Below the pieces are notes generated by a model. It did not search any database, was not told the DNA's origin, and saw nothing but the letters and a program-made list of their open reading frames with translations. This document shows positions 8,067-16,870 of a stretch of 64,000 nucleotides of DNA, piece by piece; the first letter of the stretch is position 1, and each line of letters starts with the position of its first letter. The position numbers were made by a program, and so were the translations under genes. The stretch spans positions 3,904,730 to 3,968,729 of the forward strand of contig NZ_LGYA01000001.1 in assembly GCF_001273755.1 (NCBI RefSeq). The letters run 5' to 3'. Source of the DNA: Peribacillus butanolivorans. GTDB taxonomy: Bacteria; Bacillota; Bacilli; Bacillales; DSM-1321.

Positions 8067-8503
8067 TTTAAGCCGACTAAGTAATATAAAAACCACACGG
8101 CATGATTTTGCTCATCGGCGGCAGCACGATTGAATGCCTTGATTATGGATCGATCAGCCACACCATCTGCCACTTCTCTATAAAAATCTACGGTTTCCTG
8201 CTCATCCTGGAACGCAAATTCCACCCCGTCTCTATAGGACTCAGGGCACGATTCCGTCACTTTAGGCTGTGGCTGCACCCCCGTCAAGCTGGTATAAATC
8301 TGAGCAAATCTCTGAAAATGCTTGACCTCATCTTCCCTAATTTCCATAATCCGCTTCCGCTGCCTCTCATCCGGTGCTAATTCAGCTAATTTCTCGTAAC
8401 ACTGGATGGCGCTGTACTCGCCATTTATCGCCTTTTCAAGCTGACGGACTAATTTATTCTGCTGTCTACTCCAATCATCTTCATACGTTTCGTAACCATA
8501 CAT
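8060..8503 (-). CDS. Ferritin-like (rubrerythrin-type) domain protein
   Basis: 147 residues, mostly helical. It carries carboxylate and histidine motifs of ferritin-like di-iron proteins: EYSAIQCYEKLAE, IREDEVKHFQRF, FQDEQETVDFYREVAD and DEQNHAVWF. These form two E-x(n)-ExxH half-sites. There is no rubredoxin domain. Start is the ATG seven bases after GGGAGG (MYGYETYEDDW), with the longer frame discarded. Possibly a peroxide- or metal-handling protein; the exact activity is unknown. Confidence 0.8.
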   Translation of the reverse strand: MYGYETYEDDWSRQQNKLVRQLEKAINGEYSAIQCYEKLAELAPDERQRKRIMEIREDEVKHFQRFAQIYTSLTGVQPQPKVTESCPESYRDGVEFAFQDEQETVDFYREVADGVADRSIIKAFNRAAADEQNHAVWFLYYLVGLKG

Positions 8504-8584
8504 GTATAAAAACCTCCCTGTTCCTTTTCCCATTATGTTATGAAACACGGAGAAACAGGTGCCTAGTCATGTCATTGTAAGCTG

Positions 8585-9862
8585 TTAAAACATAAACGGA
8601 AGTGATGCCTCTTCCCCGGTTTTCAAATCCTTTATTTTAATGATGTTCGCATTCACCTCATTTTCACCGATTATTATGACAGCCTGAAGCCCTTCTTTAT
8701 TTGCCCTATCCAAGGCCTTGCTTATCTTTTTGCCTGATAATTCGACTTCCACTTTGTATCCCTTTTGGCGGTATTCTTTGGCAACACCTAATGCTTCTTT
8801 TTCCACACCAATTGGAATAATATAGTAGTCAAGATTAGAAACATTTTTTGTTTGGTTTCTACCTTTTATAGCAGTTAAAATCACATCCAGACCAAAAGAA
8901 ATGCCCACAGTCGAGACTTTATCATTGGTACCTGCAAGCCCTCCGATTGCATTGTCATATCTTCCTCCACTTCCAATACTCGACTTTAATTCGCCGTCTG
9001 CCAGAAAAATTTCATATACTGTTCCAGTGTATATCTCAAGTCCTCTAGCTAAAAACGGATTAAAGATGCAGACATCCTCAAGTTGTAAGTATTTCAATAA
9101 CCCTTTTAACTCCGATAATTCCTTTACTCCTTCTTGGAGTAGAATATTATCTGTCGCCAAGTCTTTGAAGAAATTCAAGTCGATTGTTTCCCTTTCATTT
9201 AGCCAACTTCTAATTGCATTGATCGTTTCAACTGCCACTTGTTTTCTCTCTAGCTCTTGTGAAACACCCTCTATCGATATTTTTTCAAGTTTATCCAAAG
9301 TTAGTGTCACATCAGCTATTTCAGACTTAGGGACACCCAGCACTTCAAGCATGCCCGCTAATAGCTTCCGGTTGTTATATTGAATACGCACATCTAAACC
9401 CAACTTCTGAAAGGCCTCAATCGCCATCATCATTAGCTCTGCCTCCGCCGCCTGTGATTCCACGCCAACTACATCAACATCGCATTGGGTGAACTCACGA
9501 AACCTCCCTGCCTTAATTGGACCATCACGAAACACTTTTCCGATTTCATACCGCTTAAACGGCTTCCTTATTCCTGGATTCATCGCGACGACCTTTGCAA
9601 AAGGAATGGTTAAGTCATAACGAAGGGCTAATTCCCGTTTGCCCTGATCAGTCAGTGTGTACATTTCCTTTAATATTTCCGCTCCTCCTCCATATTTCGA
9701 AGCAAGTAATTCTGTATAATTCAAAATTGGTGTTTCAATTGACTGACAGCCATAAAGAAGGAAAACATCCTCTAAAGTCCTTTTAACCTGATTACGAATT
9801 GCCTCATCTTGTGGTAAATAATCCTGTGTACCTTTTACATTTTGATAAGCCATCTTCTTCAT
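8585..9862 (-). CDS. hisS: Histidyl-tRNA synthetase, second type
   Basis: 425 residues. Class II synthetase charging tRNA-His. Motifs seen: GTQDYLP start, LRYDLTIPFAKVVAMNP, motif 2 REFTQCDVDVVG, histidine site LARGLEIYTGTVYEI, motif 3 VGISFGLDVI. The C-terminal anticodon-binding domain (YYIIPIGVEKEAL...) is present, so this is not a truncated HisZ. Start ATG follows AAGGAGGAG; the longer frame runs into the leader terminator and is rejected. The wording differs from the usual housekeeping HisRS, so it is probably a second copy. The leader at 9885-10089 suggests induction when histidyl-tRNA is scarce. Confidence 0.9.
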   Translation of the reverse strand: MKKMAYQNVKGTQDYLPQDEAIRNQVKRTLEDVFLLYGCQSIETPILNYTELLASKYGGGAEILKEMYTLTDQGKRELALRYDLTIPFAKVVAMNPGIRKPFKRYEIGKVFRDGPIKAGRFREFTQCDVDVVGVESQAAEAELMMMAIEAFQKLGLDVRIQYNNRKLLAGMLEVLGVPKSEIADVTLTLDKLEKISIEGVSQELERKQVAVETINAIRSWLNERETIDLNFFKDLATDNILLQEGVKELSELKGLLKYLQLEDVCIFNPFLARGLEIYTGTVYEIFLADGELKSSIGSGGRYDNAIGGLAGTNDKVSTVGISFGLDVILTAIKGRNQTKNVSNLDYYIIPIGVEKEALGVAKEYRQKGYKVEVELSGKKISKALDRANKEGLQAVIIIGENEVNANIIKIKDLKTGEEASLPFMF

Positions 9863-9884
9863 TAAAACTCCTCCTTTTGTTAGA

Positions 9885-9930
9885 AAAAATAAAAAACCGC
9901 ATCTGATTAACTTACTAATCAAATACGGTT
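9885..9930 (-). terminator. Leader (attenuator) terminator ahead of hisS
   Basis: A 15-bp stem with two G-T pairs (arms 9916-9930 and 9895-9909, loop of six) followed by a TTTTTTATTTTTT-like run on the minus strand. It lies between a leader peptide and the hisS ribosome site, so it must be bypassed for hisS expression. Confidence 0.85.
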
Positions 9931-9939
9931 CATGATAAA

Positions 9940-9984
9940 TAGCTTTCCTATTCACGATTTTTCAGCAATCGGATAGCAAAGCTA
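9940..9984 (-). promoter_or_regulatory. Upstream hairpin of the hisS attenuator
   Basis: Complementary arms TAGCTTT...AAAGCTA enclosing CTAT/ATAG and CGATT/AATCG pairs. The hairpin begins exactly at the TAG stop of the His leader peptide, where a ribosome position would decide folding. Its exact antiterminator partner was not resolved by eye. Confidence 0.5.
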
Positions 9985-10035
9985 CTGTGTATGATGATGA
10001 AGTTGTGAATTCATAAAGGTTTTTCCTTCTTCCAT
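9982..10035 (-). CDS. His-rich leader peptide of hisS
   Basis: A 17-codon ORF, MEEGKTFMNSQLHHHTQ, with three consecutive CAT histidine codons just before the stop. AGGGG lies nine bases before the ATG (an in-frame ATG at 10041 is possible but too close). A promoter lies just upstream (TTGTTC at 10089-10084, 17-base gap, TAAAAT at 10066-10061) and a terminator downstream. This is the classic layout of ribosome-mediated histidine attenuation. Confidence 0.75.
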   Translation of the reverse strand: MEEGKTFMNSQLHHHTQ

Positions 10036-10060
10036 TTTCATCCACCCCTAATTACAAAGT

Positions 10061-10089
10061 ATTTTAACACACTCCACAAAAAGGAACAA
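10061..10089 (-). promoter_or_regulatory. Sigma-A type promoter of the hisS leader
   Basis: -35 TTGTTC and -10 TAAAAT with 17-base spacing, immediately upstream of the leader peptide ribosome site. Matches four or five of six consensus positions in each box. Confidence 0.65.
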
Positions 10090-10103
10090 TATCCCCTAGC
10101 AAT

Positions 10104-10868
10104 CTATTGAATAATCTCCACATTTTCATACAAATAAGCTTCTTCCGGTGCCTTTATTTTCTTCGATTCTTTTAAATCAATAACCGGTACCGCTTCACCT
10201 TTATAACTCCCTTTTTTTAATGTGCCTGTAATGGTGTACCAATCATTCGTCTTCATATTTTTCACATTTCCATTGACCATATAGCCGTATAACGTCGCGT
10301 CGACCACACAGCAGGACATGGAGAGGCGGGCGATTGCCATTTGTTTTTCTTTAAATGAATCTTCACGATAAATAAACCCGGAAAGCTCTATTTCCTTCCC
10401 CTCGATTGTATCGAGGTTGTTCAGCAAATCATCCAATACTTCAAAGTAATTGTCATCTGTGACAGAAATCTTTTCACTGTTCACATGTTTCCCTGCATCG
10501 TATGAACTTACTAAGGGAGTCTGTTGCTGCGCCATTCCTCTTTTTTCCAGCACTTCTCCGCTCAATGTAAAGTCCGTCAAAATGAAGCCAAGCATAATCG
10601 GAATGAAGAACAAACTATATTTCAGGACCTTCATGGCCGGTGAAGACTCTCTATGGGATTCACACTCACAATTATGCAGGCTCTGTTTTTGTTTTTTCAT
10701 ACGCAGAAGACTGATTACTAAAAAAGCAAAAAGCGCAGCCAATGCATATGGAACCATTTTGGGTGCAATTAATTTCGTTAAATGACCAGAAACGTACAAT
10801 TTAAAAATCATAAGCCCCAATCCAAGTAGTAGCAGTCCCTCAAGTCTTTGGATAAAAAAACTTTTCAT
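10104..10868 (-). CDS. ycgQ: YcgQ-like membrane protein (TIGR03943/DUF1980)
   Basis: 254 residues. Three or four helices in the first 120 residues, then an extracytoplasmic-looking domain with LSGFIYRED, MSCCVVDATLYG and WYTITGTLKKG, characteristic of the YcgQ family that always accompanies YcgR permeases. The Cys-Cys pair may bind metal. It starts at the base where ycgR ends (10868), indicating translational coupling. The function is thought to be metal-related; Zur control here points to zinc. Confidence 0.85.
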   Translation of the reverse strand: MKSFFIQRLEGLLLLGLGLMIFKLYVSGHLTKLIAPKMVPYALAALFAFLVISLLRMKKQKQSLHNCECESHRESSPAMKVLKYSLFFIPIMLGFILTDFTLSGEVLEKRGMAQQQTPLVSSYDAGKHVNSEKISVTDDNYFEVLDDLLNNLDTIEGKEIELSGFIYREDSFKEKQMAIARLSMSCCVVDATLYGYMVNGNVKNMKTNDWYTITGTLKKGSYKGEAVPVIDLKESKKIKAPEEAYLYENVEIIQ

Positions 10869-11881
10869 TAGATGCCCCCCTTACTTATCATTACACCTGC
10901 GAGCAGACACAGACTGAAGACGACTGCGAAAACAAGCAGTACATATGTGACGACAAATCTCTGTTTAAAACAGGACAGCATAATCAGAACATTTTTCAAA
11001 TCCAGCATTGGACCAAATACAAGGAAACCAAGGATAGAACCCGGTAGAAAACTATGAGAAAAGGAAGCGGCAACGAATGCATCTGCTGATGAACAGAGCG
11101 AAAGTACAAACGCGATTCCCATCATCAGTGCTGTGCCTTGAATCGGAGTCTGACCGATATCGGCCAGAATAGTCCGATCCATTAAAACTTGAAATACACT
11201 GGCAAACAAGGCGCCTATGATAAAGTATCTGCCGACCATAAAAAATTCCTGTGAGGTGTGATCGATGAAGCTTGTCCATTTACTAGGCAAAGAAGTAACG
11301 TGATCATGCTCATGAACAAGTTCTATCTTCTCTTCTTTTACCACGTCTTTACTGCAGAAGATATAAATAAATAAACCTATAATAACGGCCGTAATAACAC
11401 AGAGAATGATTCTTCCGTATAGAATGGACGGGTTATTCTGAAAGGCATAATAAGTTGAGCCGAAAACTATGACATTTAAGATTGGGGCGGTAACGAGTAA
11501 AACAACACCTGCATGAACCGGGACACCCTTCACAATTAACCTTCGCACGACCGGTATGATTGCACACTCGCAAACCGGGATAATCAGTGCCGCCGCGATC
11601 GCAGCAAAAATAGCCGTAAGAGGTCTTTTTGGAATCATCCGCTGAATGATTTCTTCACTAACAAACAACTGGATAAACGAAGATGCAATTGCACCCAAGA
11701 ACAGAAAAGGAATCGATTCTAAAAACAACCCCAAAAATACAACCAACACCGAACGAAGCATCGGGTAGGCTGAGAAATCAAGTGCTTTTGGAATAAACAC
11801 ATCGCCTAGAAAAAAGAATGCAAGTAGCAAAAACAGCAGAATCAATAACAGCAGATTGCCCGTGTATCGTTTCAAAAGCAT
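10868..11881 (-). CDS. ycgR: YcgR-like permease (DUF318 family)
   Basis: 337 residues with about eight to ten helices and the family motifs PVCECAIIPVVRRL and VTAPILNVIV in the first half, SLCSSADAFVAASF and GPMLDLKNVLIM in the second. A His-rich cytoplasmic loop (HEHDHV) lies near the middle. First gene of a ycgR-ycgQ pair. A near-perfect Zur box at 11899-11919 sits 18 bases upstream of the ATG, so expression should rise when zinc is low. Transport direction and substrate are not shown. Confidence 0.85.
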   Translation of the reverse strand: MLLKRYTGNLLLLILLFLLLAFFFLGDVFIPKALDFSAYPMLRSVLVVFLGLFLESIPFLFLGAIASSFIQLFVSEEIIQRMIPKRPLTAIFAAIAAALIIPVCECAIIPVVRRLIVKGVPVHAGVVLLVTAPILNVIVFGSTYYAFQNNPSILYGRIILCVITAVIIGLFIYIFCSKDVVKEEKIELVHEHDHVTSLPSKWTSFIDHTSQEFFMVGRYFIIGALFASVFQVLMDRTILADIGQTPIQGTALMMGIAFVLSLCSSADAFVAASFSHSFLPGSILGFLVFGPMLDLKNVLIMLSCFKQRFVVTYVLLVFAVVFSLCLLAGVMISKGGI

Positions 11882-11898
11882 TTTTCAACCACCTTTAC

Positions 11899-11919
11899 AA
11901 ATCATAATTATTACGATTT
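11899..11919. promoter_or_regulatory. Zur box
   Basis: AAATCATAATTATTACGATT(T) differs at one position from the Bacillus Zur consensus (AAATCGTAAT-N-ATTACGATTT). It directly precedes ycgR. Confidence 0.8.
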
Positions 11920-11964
11920 GAAATTTTAATTTGGTCTAGTATATGCCTTTGATAGAGTGAACAT

Positions 11965-11999
11965 GACAAAAAACAGAGAGTGAACGAGTCTCTCTGTTT
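11965..11999 (-). terminator. Rho-independent terminator
   Basis: A perfect 10-bp stem (AAACAGAGAG/CTCTCTGTTT) with TTTTTTG on the minus strand; ends the YdeI-like gene. Confidence 0.8.
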
Positions 12000-12101
12000 C
12001 AGGTTGGAGCTTTCTTTATTTATGGTAAGGTTTACAGATTCTAGCTATGTTCATGCATGATGAACTACAGAAGAAGAAAAGTAGAAGGCATCGTAATACA
12101 C

Positions 12102-12770
12102 TTATTTATCTCTTCTATATAAATCCCGACTCTTATAACCCTCTCCAAGAATCATTTTCATTTCTTCACGTCGTTTTACTTTTGTCGCCTCTTGTTTTGC
12201 ACTATATACATAACGTGCCCAATCTTTACGGTACCCTGGAGTGATTGATTGATAGAACGCAAGTAAATCCGGAGAATCCTGCAAATCTTTCTCAATATCC
12301 TGAATCATCGCGATATAATCATCTACACATTGACTTGCTTTGGAAGATGGTTGATTCTTGTTTCGGGAATCTTCTTTTAGACCGACAACCGTAAAGACAT
12401 CATCTAATCCAACCATACGTGCAAACTTAATGTTACTCGATCCAATATAACCATTTTCATCTGCACCTAGCCCAGCTAATAAATCATCACGATGAATAAA
12501 CGTTGGATACACTTTATTCCCCTTCTTGGGATAAGCCAAAAAGATATAGCCGCTTTTATTCAAATAATTTTTTTCAATTACCTTGTTTACGATTCCTTTT
12601 AAAGACTCCATATCTAATACAAAAGCAAATATAAGATCATACGTACTTTCAGAAAGCTCTGTATCATATTCCGCTAATTCCGCTAAATAATCTGCACCAT
12701 CAGGTAAATGCACGACTGCCACCTTTTTATATTTTTGTAAATTCAATTTTTCAACTATTGTTTTAGCCAT
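12102..12770 (-). CDS. YdeI/OmpD-associated-like protein
   Basis: 222 residues. The C-terminal third (LAFYQSITPGYRKDWARYVY, AKQEATKVKRREEMKMILGE) matches the bacteriocin-protection/YdeI (OmdA) helical region. The N-terminal 140 residues form an alpha/beta domain of the DUF3052-like kind (VAVVHLPDGADYL, TYDLIFAFVLD). The start is the ATG at 12770 after GGTGG, with the longer frame discarded. Function unknown; cytoplasmic. Divergent neighbours give no hint. Confidence 0.7.
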   Translation of the reverse strand: MAKTIVEKLNLQKYKKVAVVHLPDGADYLAELAEYDTELSESTYDLIFAFVLDMESLKGIVNKVIEKNYLNKSGYIFLAYPKKGNKVYPTFIHRDDLLAGLGADENGYIGSSNIKFARMVGLDDVFTVVGLKEDSRNKNQPSSKASQCVDDYIAMIQDIEKDLQDSPDLLAFYQSITPGYRKDWARYVYSAKQEATKVKRREEMKMILGEGYKSRDLYRRDK

Positions 12771-12907
12771 CAAGATCCACCCGTCAAATTTAATATTGTA
12801 TATCTCATTAGTGTAAAAGTTCCCCATTTCATTCGCAACTTTTCCTGTTCAAATTATGAAAGTATACTTTTATTTTCAAATCTATCTAGTGAAATTATTT
12901 ATTTAAG

Positions 12908-12946
12908 AGTCAAAAAAAGACGAGAGAATTAATCTCCCGCCTTTTC
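12908..12946 (-). terminator. Rho-independent terminator
   Basis: An imperfect 10-bp stem (AAGGCGGGAG with CTCTCGTCTT, G-T pairs) and a run of seven T on the minus strand, downstream of the MFS gene. Confidence 0.65.
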
Positions 12947-12995
12947 TATTATCATTGCTTTAAGGAATATTAACGGTGTTATAATTTAGAGGTAA

Positions 12996-14258
12996 TTAGT
13001 TCCAATGCCCAGCTTCTTCGAGTTTCTTTTTACCTTTGAATGCTAGGATAATCAATACTAAATTGATAGTCAACATAAAAGCAATTGCAACCAGTACTGA
13101 TGTATAGCTACCTGTAAATTCAAAGATATATCCGTATCCTGGTAAAGCGACAATCCCCGCTACTGCTAATCCAATCACAGCAGAAGCATAGATTTCACTA
13201 TATTCTTTATTACCAAACAAAGCTGTTGTTAGTAGCGGTCCTAATGTACCGATAGATGCAACTACAAATCCATAGATAGCAATTGCTAACGTAAACATCG
13301 CAGAGTTTTCTGGAATTGCTAAAAGTATTCCAATTGGAACTAAACCTAAAATCATCGCAAAGAGTGCTGTATTTTTCGCACCAATTTTATCAGATAATAT
13401 TCCGAAGGATAAAGCTCCTAATAACACACCAATCGACCAGCCTCCCATTGCATTACCCGCGAATGTAATATCATAGCCCAATCCCATTGCGAATGGTGCA
13501 ACATGTTGACCAAAGCTTCCTATAGCCGTGATAAAGAAGAAAAATAGAAGTAATGCATAAAATGCAGAGGATTTTCTTGCTACAACTGCCGTAACTCCTT
13601 TACTTGTTACTGCTTTAGGAATTGTTTTTTCATTACTTTTTACTTCGTCCACTCCAAGTGGTTGTAAGCCTTTTTGTTGTGGGGCCATTCTGATCGTTAA
13701 GAGTACGATTGGTATAACGATCGCCATTACTAATACTCCTAAAATAATATAAGTATTTCTCCAGCCTTGGCTATCAATTAAGTTACCTGCCATAGGTTGA
13801 AGAATTGCTCCGAATAAGCCACCTGAGGCTACCATAATTCCCATTGCCAAGCCATTATGCTTTTTAAACCAGTTATTGATTAATACTGGGCCTGCCATTT
13901 GGCAAACAAAAATGGAACCAATTGACATAGGGATACAGAACAAGTACCAACCCCACACAGAATTCATTAATCCAAACATCGCAAATGATCCTGCTTGTAA
14001 AATAACTCCTATTACTAATATCATTCTAATATCATATTTCGCCATCATTTTACCTGCAATTGGAAGGAAAATCATGGTGACAATTGATGAAATACTAAAG
14101 TACAAGGATAAGCTTCCCATTCCAATGCTTAAATCCTCTGTAACAGGTGTTAAAAACAATCCACCTGCAGTCATAATACCGCCTTTTGCAATACCGACCA
14201 TAATAGCTAAGCCTGCTAAAATCCACCAAGCATAGTGAATTTTTTTCTTCTGACTCAT
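12996..14258 (-). CDS. MFS transporter, oxalate/formate antiporter-like
   Basis: 420 residues with twelve helices. Opens KKKIHYAWWILAGLAIMVG and has the GGxFGAxxxP-type segment (ASGGLFGAILQPMAG) and the loop 8-9 motif GILSDKIGAKN, as in OFA-type monocarboxylate carriers. Purine run AGGGGGA lies about 11 bases before the ATG. It follows the SDR gene on the same strand (about 150 bases), so the two may serve uptake and oxidation of one organic acid or alcohol. The substrate is unknown. Confidence 0.8.
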   Translation of the reverse strand: MSQKKKIHYAWWILAGLAIMVGIAKGGIMTAGGLFLTPVTEDLSIGMGSLSLYFSISSIVTMIFLPIAGKMMAKYDIRMILVIGVILQAGSFAMFGLMNSVWGWYLFCIPMSIGSIFVCQMAGPVLINNWFKKHNGLAMGIMVASGGLFGAILQPMAGNLIDSQGWRNTYIILGVLVMAIVIPIVLLTIRMAPQQKGLQPLGVDEVKSNEKTIPKAVTSKGVTAVVARKSSAFYALLLFFFFITAIGSFGQHVAPFAMGLGYDITFAGNAMGGWSIGVLLGALSFGILSDKIGAKNTALFAMILGLVPIGILLAIPENSAMFTLAIAIYGFVVASIGTLGPLLTTALFGNKEYSEIYASAVIGLAVAGIVALPGYGYIFEFTGSYTSVLVAIAFMLTINLVLIILAFKGKKKLEEAGHWN

Positions 14259-14404
14259 TGATGTGTGTCCCCCTACTTCTCGTTTTATGCCAAAATTCCC
14301 GCAATAAAAGCCAGTAGCGTTATCGATTATAAATAATACTACTGGTTATTAACTAGTCATTATCTTTATTGTGTAATATATTCACTTACCAAATCAACAA
14401 TCCA

Positions 14405-15160
14405 TTAACGTAATTTGATAGATCCACCATCAACCATGATTGTTTGACCAGTAATATAATCAGAATCATCGCTTGCTAAGAAAACGGCTGTACGTCCGAT
14501 ATCACTTTCAAGTTCGCCAAGTCTTCTTAAAGGAATTTTAGCAAGCATGTTTTGATAATATTCAGGTTGGTCTTCTGCCCATTGAAGCATTCCAGGTGAT
14601 TTAGCAATTGGAGCAATGATGTTTACATTGATGCCAAATGGACCAAATTCATTAGCCGCTACACGGGTAATTCCACGAATTGCTTCTTTTGCTGCCGCAT
14701 ATGAACCTTGATTAGCATCTCCATTAATCCCAGCTCCAGATGCAAAGTTAATGATTTTCCCCTGTGTTTCTTTTAAGTAAGGCAATGCTGCTTGCATGAA
14801 GTAGAATGTTGGATAGAATCCTGTATTAAAAGATAAATCCAATTCTTTTTGTGTTGTATCAGCAATAGAAGCCATTCTTGATGCATGTGCATTATTCACC
14901 AAGATATCTATTTTCCCGAATTTATCAGCCACTTCTTTAACGATAGCACCCAATTTGTCATGCTCAGCAAGATTAGCTTGAATGAAAATGGATTCTGGTT
15001 GATATTCTTGTAATTCTTTTATAGTTTGGTTACCAAGCTCTTCGTTTAAATCAATGATTGCAACTTTTGCTCCTTCTTTAACAAAAGCCATCGCCATACC
15101 TTTACCAATACCGCCAGCTGCCCCTGTAATGATAGCAGTTTTCCCTTGTAGTCTACCCAT
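14405..15160 (-). CDS. Short-chain dehydrogenase/reductase
   Basis: 251 residues, classical SDR. Cofactor loop TGAAGGIG (12-19), acidic IDLNE after beta-2 (suggesting NAD(H)), NNAH at 89-92, catalytic YAAAK at 154-158, and C-terminal ITGQTIMVDGG. The substrate is unknown. AAAGGGGAT precedes the ATG. Co-oriented with the MFS gene and divergent from a TetR gene, with a strong double palindrome at 15291-15332 between them. Confidence 0.9.
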   Translation of the reverse strand: MGRLQGKTAIITGAAGGIGKGMAMAFVKEGAKVAIIDLNEELGNQTIKELQEYQPESIFIQANLAEHDKLGAIVKEVADKFGKIDILVNNAHASRMASIADTTQKELDLSFNTGFYPTFYFMQAALPYLKETQGKIINFASGAGINGDANQGSYAAAKEAIRGITRVAANEFGPFGINVNIIAPIAKSPGMLQWAEDQPEYYQNMLAKIPLRRLGELESDIGRTAVFLASDDSDYITGQTIMVDGGSIKLR

Positions 15161-15290
15161 TGTTCTATCCCCTTTTTTTACATGTATTTTCTAACAAACT
15201 GATCTGCTTCTCTATGCATATATCTTTTATTCAAACTTTTTTCATACGAATCGTGAATACGCACATTAGCATGAACCAATAATATATAAC

Positions 15291-15332
15291 GTTGACTAAC
15301 AAGTCAATCAAAAAGTTGACTTGTTAGTCAAC
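15291..15332. promoter_or_regulatory. TetR-type double operator
   Basis: Two 17-base arms (GTTGACTAACAAGTCAA and its exact complement) separated by eight bases. Each arm is itself nearly palindromic (TTGACT-NNNN-AGTCAA). It lies 131 bases upstream of the SDR start in the divergent region shared with the TetR gene, a typical TetR operator arrangement. Confidence 0.7.
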
Positions 15333-15729
15333 CAAAAAATGTAATCATGAGAATGCATGAATGACTATTCTTATACTAGGGATGAAAGAATGAGAATAAA
15401 AAAAAGACCCCTCATTAATTCTTCCAATTATGCCTAAATAACAAATGATAAGGCTTTCGAAAATACTATAAATAACTAAAAAAAATATATACTGAACTTA
15501 TTACAATTTTCTACACCAATCATCATCATTGCATTTGTGAATGAATTGACAGCAAAAAAAACTTCGATTTTTTTTGTTATAAAAGCTAAACTTATATGAT
15601 ACGGTATTCATTAAGAGAAGAAAGTGAATCACGAGAAGTTATATTCATTTACCATTCTGCAGATTTCTCTTATAAACACATCTAAATATGCAACATTAAT
15701 GAAATAATATACAGCAAGCGAGGAATGAA
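15333..15729. other. Intergenic region, nothing further recognised
   Basis: AT-rich stretch between the operator and the TetR gene. AGCGAGGAATGAA gives the TetR ribosome site. No RNA structure or ORF with a start site was recognised. Confidence 0.4.
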
Positions 15730-16329
15730 ATGATGGCACCTAAGAGTGATGAACAATTTAAAATAATACGGGATCAACGCTATGAAGAAATCAGTAAAGC
15801 TGCCTTGAAGGTTTTCGCACGCAAGGGTTTTGCAGCAACTAAAATTAGTGATATTACTTCATCAGTAAAATTAAGTCATGGACTTTTCTACCATTACTTC
15901 CAGTCAAAAGAAAATATTTATTTGTCTCTTATTATGAACATACTAGATCAGTTTATTGAAACAGTGAAGGAAGCCGAAAATAGAACAGGCACACCCTGGG
16001 ATCAACTTGCATGGTTCACTGAACTTACATTTTCCGGATCACCAGAACAAGCACAAGATCGTCGTATTCTTGTTATTGAGGCCCAACAATCTGATTCACT
16101 CTCTGATGAAGTTAAACAAGAATTAAACCAAAAATATACCATAGCTATGAATGGGATAGCCCGTATTATCAGTAACGGGCAGCGTGATGGAATCTTTATA
16201 GATGGTGACCCGATGGAACTGGCCATTTACTATATATCCCTCAATCAAGGTCTATTATTATGGAATGCCAAAGGTTTCAATCCAGTTAAGATTTCAGTTG
16301 AAAAAGTAATGCGCCATTTGCAGGTATAA
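15730..16329 (+). CDS. TetR/AcrR family regulator
   Basis: 199 residues. N-terminal helix-turn-helix (ISKAALKVFARKGFAATKIS...LSHGLFYHYFQSKENIY) at about residues 15-65, then a helical ligand domain. Divergent from the SDR and MFS genes; the palindrome at 15291-15332 is the likely target, so it probably represses them and perhaps itself. The first of two adjacent ATG codons is about ten bases from GAGG. Ligand unknown. Confidence 0.9.
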   Translation: MMAPKSDEQFKIIRDQRYEEISKAALKVFARKGFAATKISDITSSVKLSHGLFYHYFQSKENIYLSLIMNILDQFIETVKEAENRTGTPWDQLAWFTELTFSGSPEQAQDRRILVIEAQQSDSLSDEVKQELNQKYTIAMNGIARIISNGQRDGIFIDGDPMELAIYYISLNQGLLLWNAKGFNPVKISVEKVMRHLQV

Positions 16330-16559
16330 ACCTAGCTTCCCCTTGTTATAAACTTATGGATAGTATATTTAAAGTGAAGTAAAAAGTCTGGAGGAACAGA
16401 TCTAATACAGTTCTGATTTCCTCCCTCAAACCATAATTGAAATGATGCACCACAAAAACATGGCCTATTCTAAAATCGCCCCCTTTCTTCGTCTCACCTC
16501 TAGAATCTTTCACACGCTCTTTATCAGATCATCCTAACAAAACAATCGTTTTATGAAAT

Positions 16560-16800
16560 TTTATACACCCCTTATACATTAGATGTCCGTTTTCTCTATG
16601 TTCATTTTACGTTGGTATATGTTTAATCACTCTTCTGTCAATCTATCCATTTTTTCCTAAAAACGCTTTAAATCTGTTAAAATTATTAATGGATAAAAAA
16701 CACTTTTTTGAAATTTTGACTCCCTGAGAATAAATCAGGGAAACCACCTAATAGACGAACGATTTTTAATATAAAAAGAATATACTTTTCGGATTCAGTC
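16560..16800 (+). repeat. Leader copy 1, upstream of the DinB-like gene
   Basis: This region resembles 17450-17645 upstream of guaC over two blocks: TTTCTCTATGTT-A-TTTACG-TG-TATA and AAATTTTGACT-CTGAGAA, then ACCTAATAGACGAACGATTT and TAATATAAAAA. The order and spacing are kept, so one leader was duplicated. The second block contains a candidate -35 (TTGACT). Function unknown. Confidence 0.55.
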
Positions 16801-16870
16801 GTACGTATCACGAAAAACGTGTTCTAGTGATACATTCAAAAACGAGGTGTCATTAAAGAGGGAGGTTCGT

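Noticed and set aside
9863..9955. Longer N-terminus of HisRS
   Set aside because: The extension is encoded by the leader terminator hairpin and lacks a ribosome site; family proteins start near MAYQNVKGTQDYLP.
9862..10104. T-box riboswitch ahead of hisS
   Set aside because: The space is only about 200 bases, and no T-box motif or specifier layout was seen; a His-codon leader peptide explains the terminator better.
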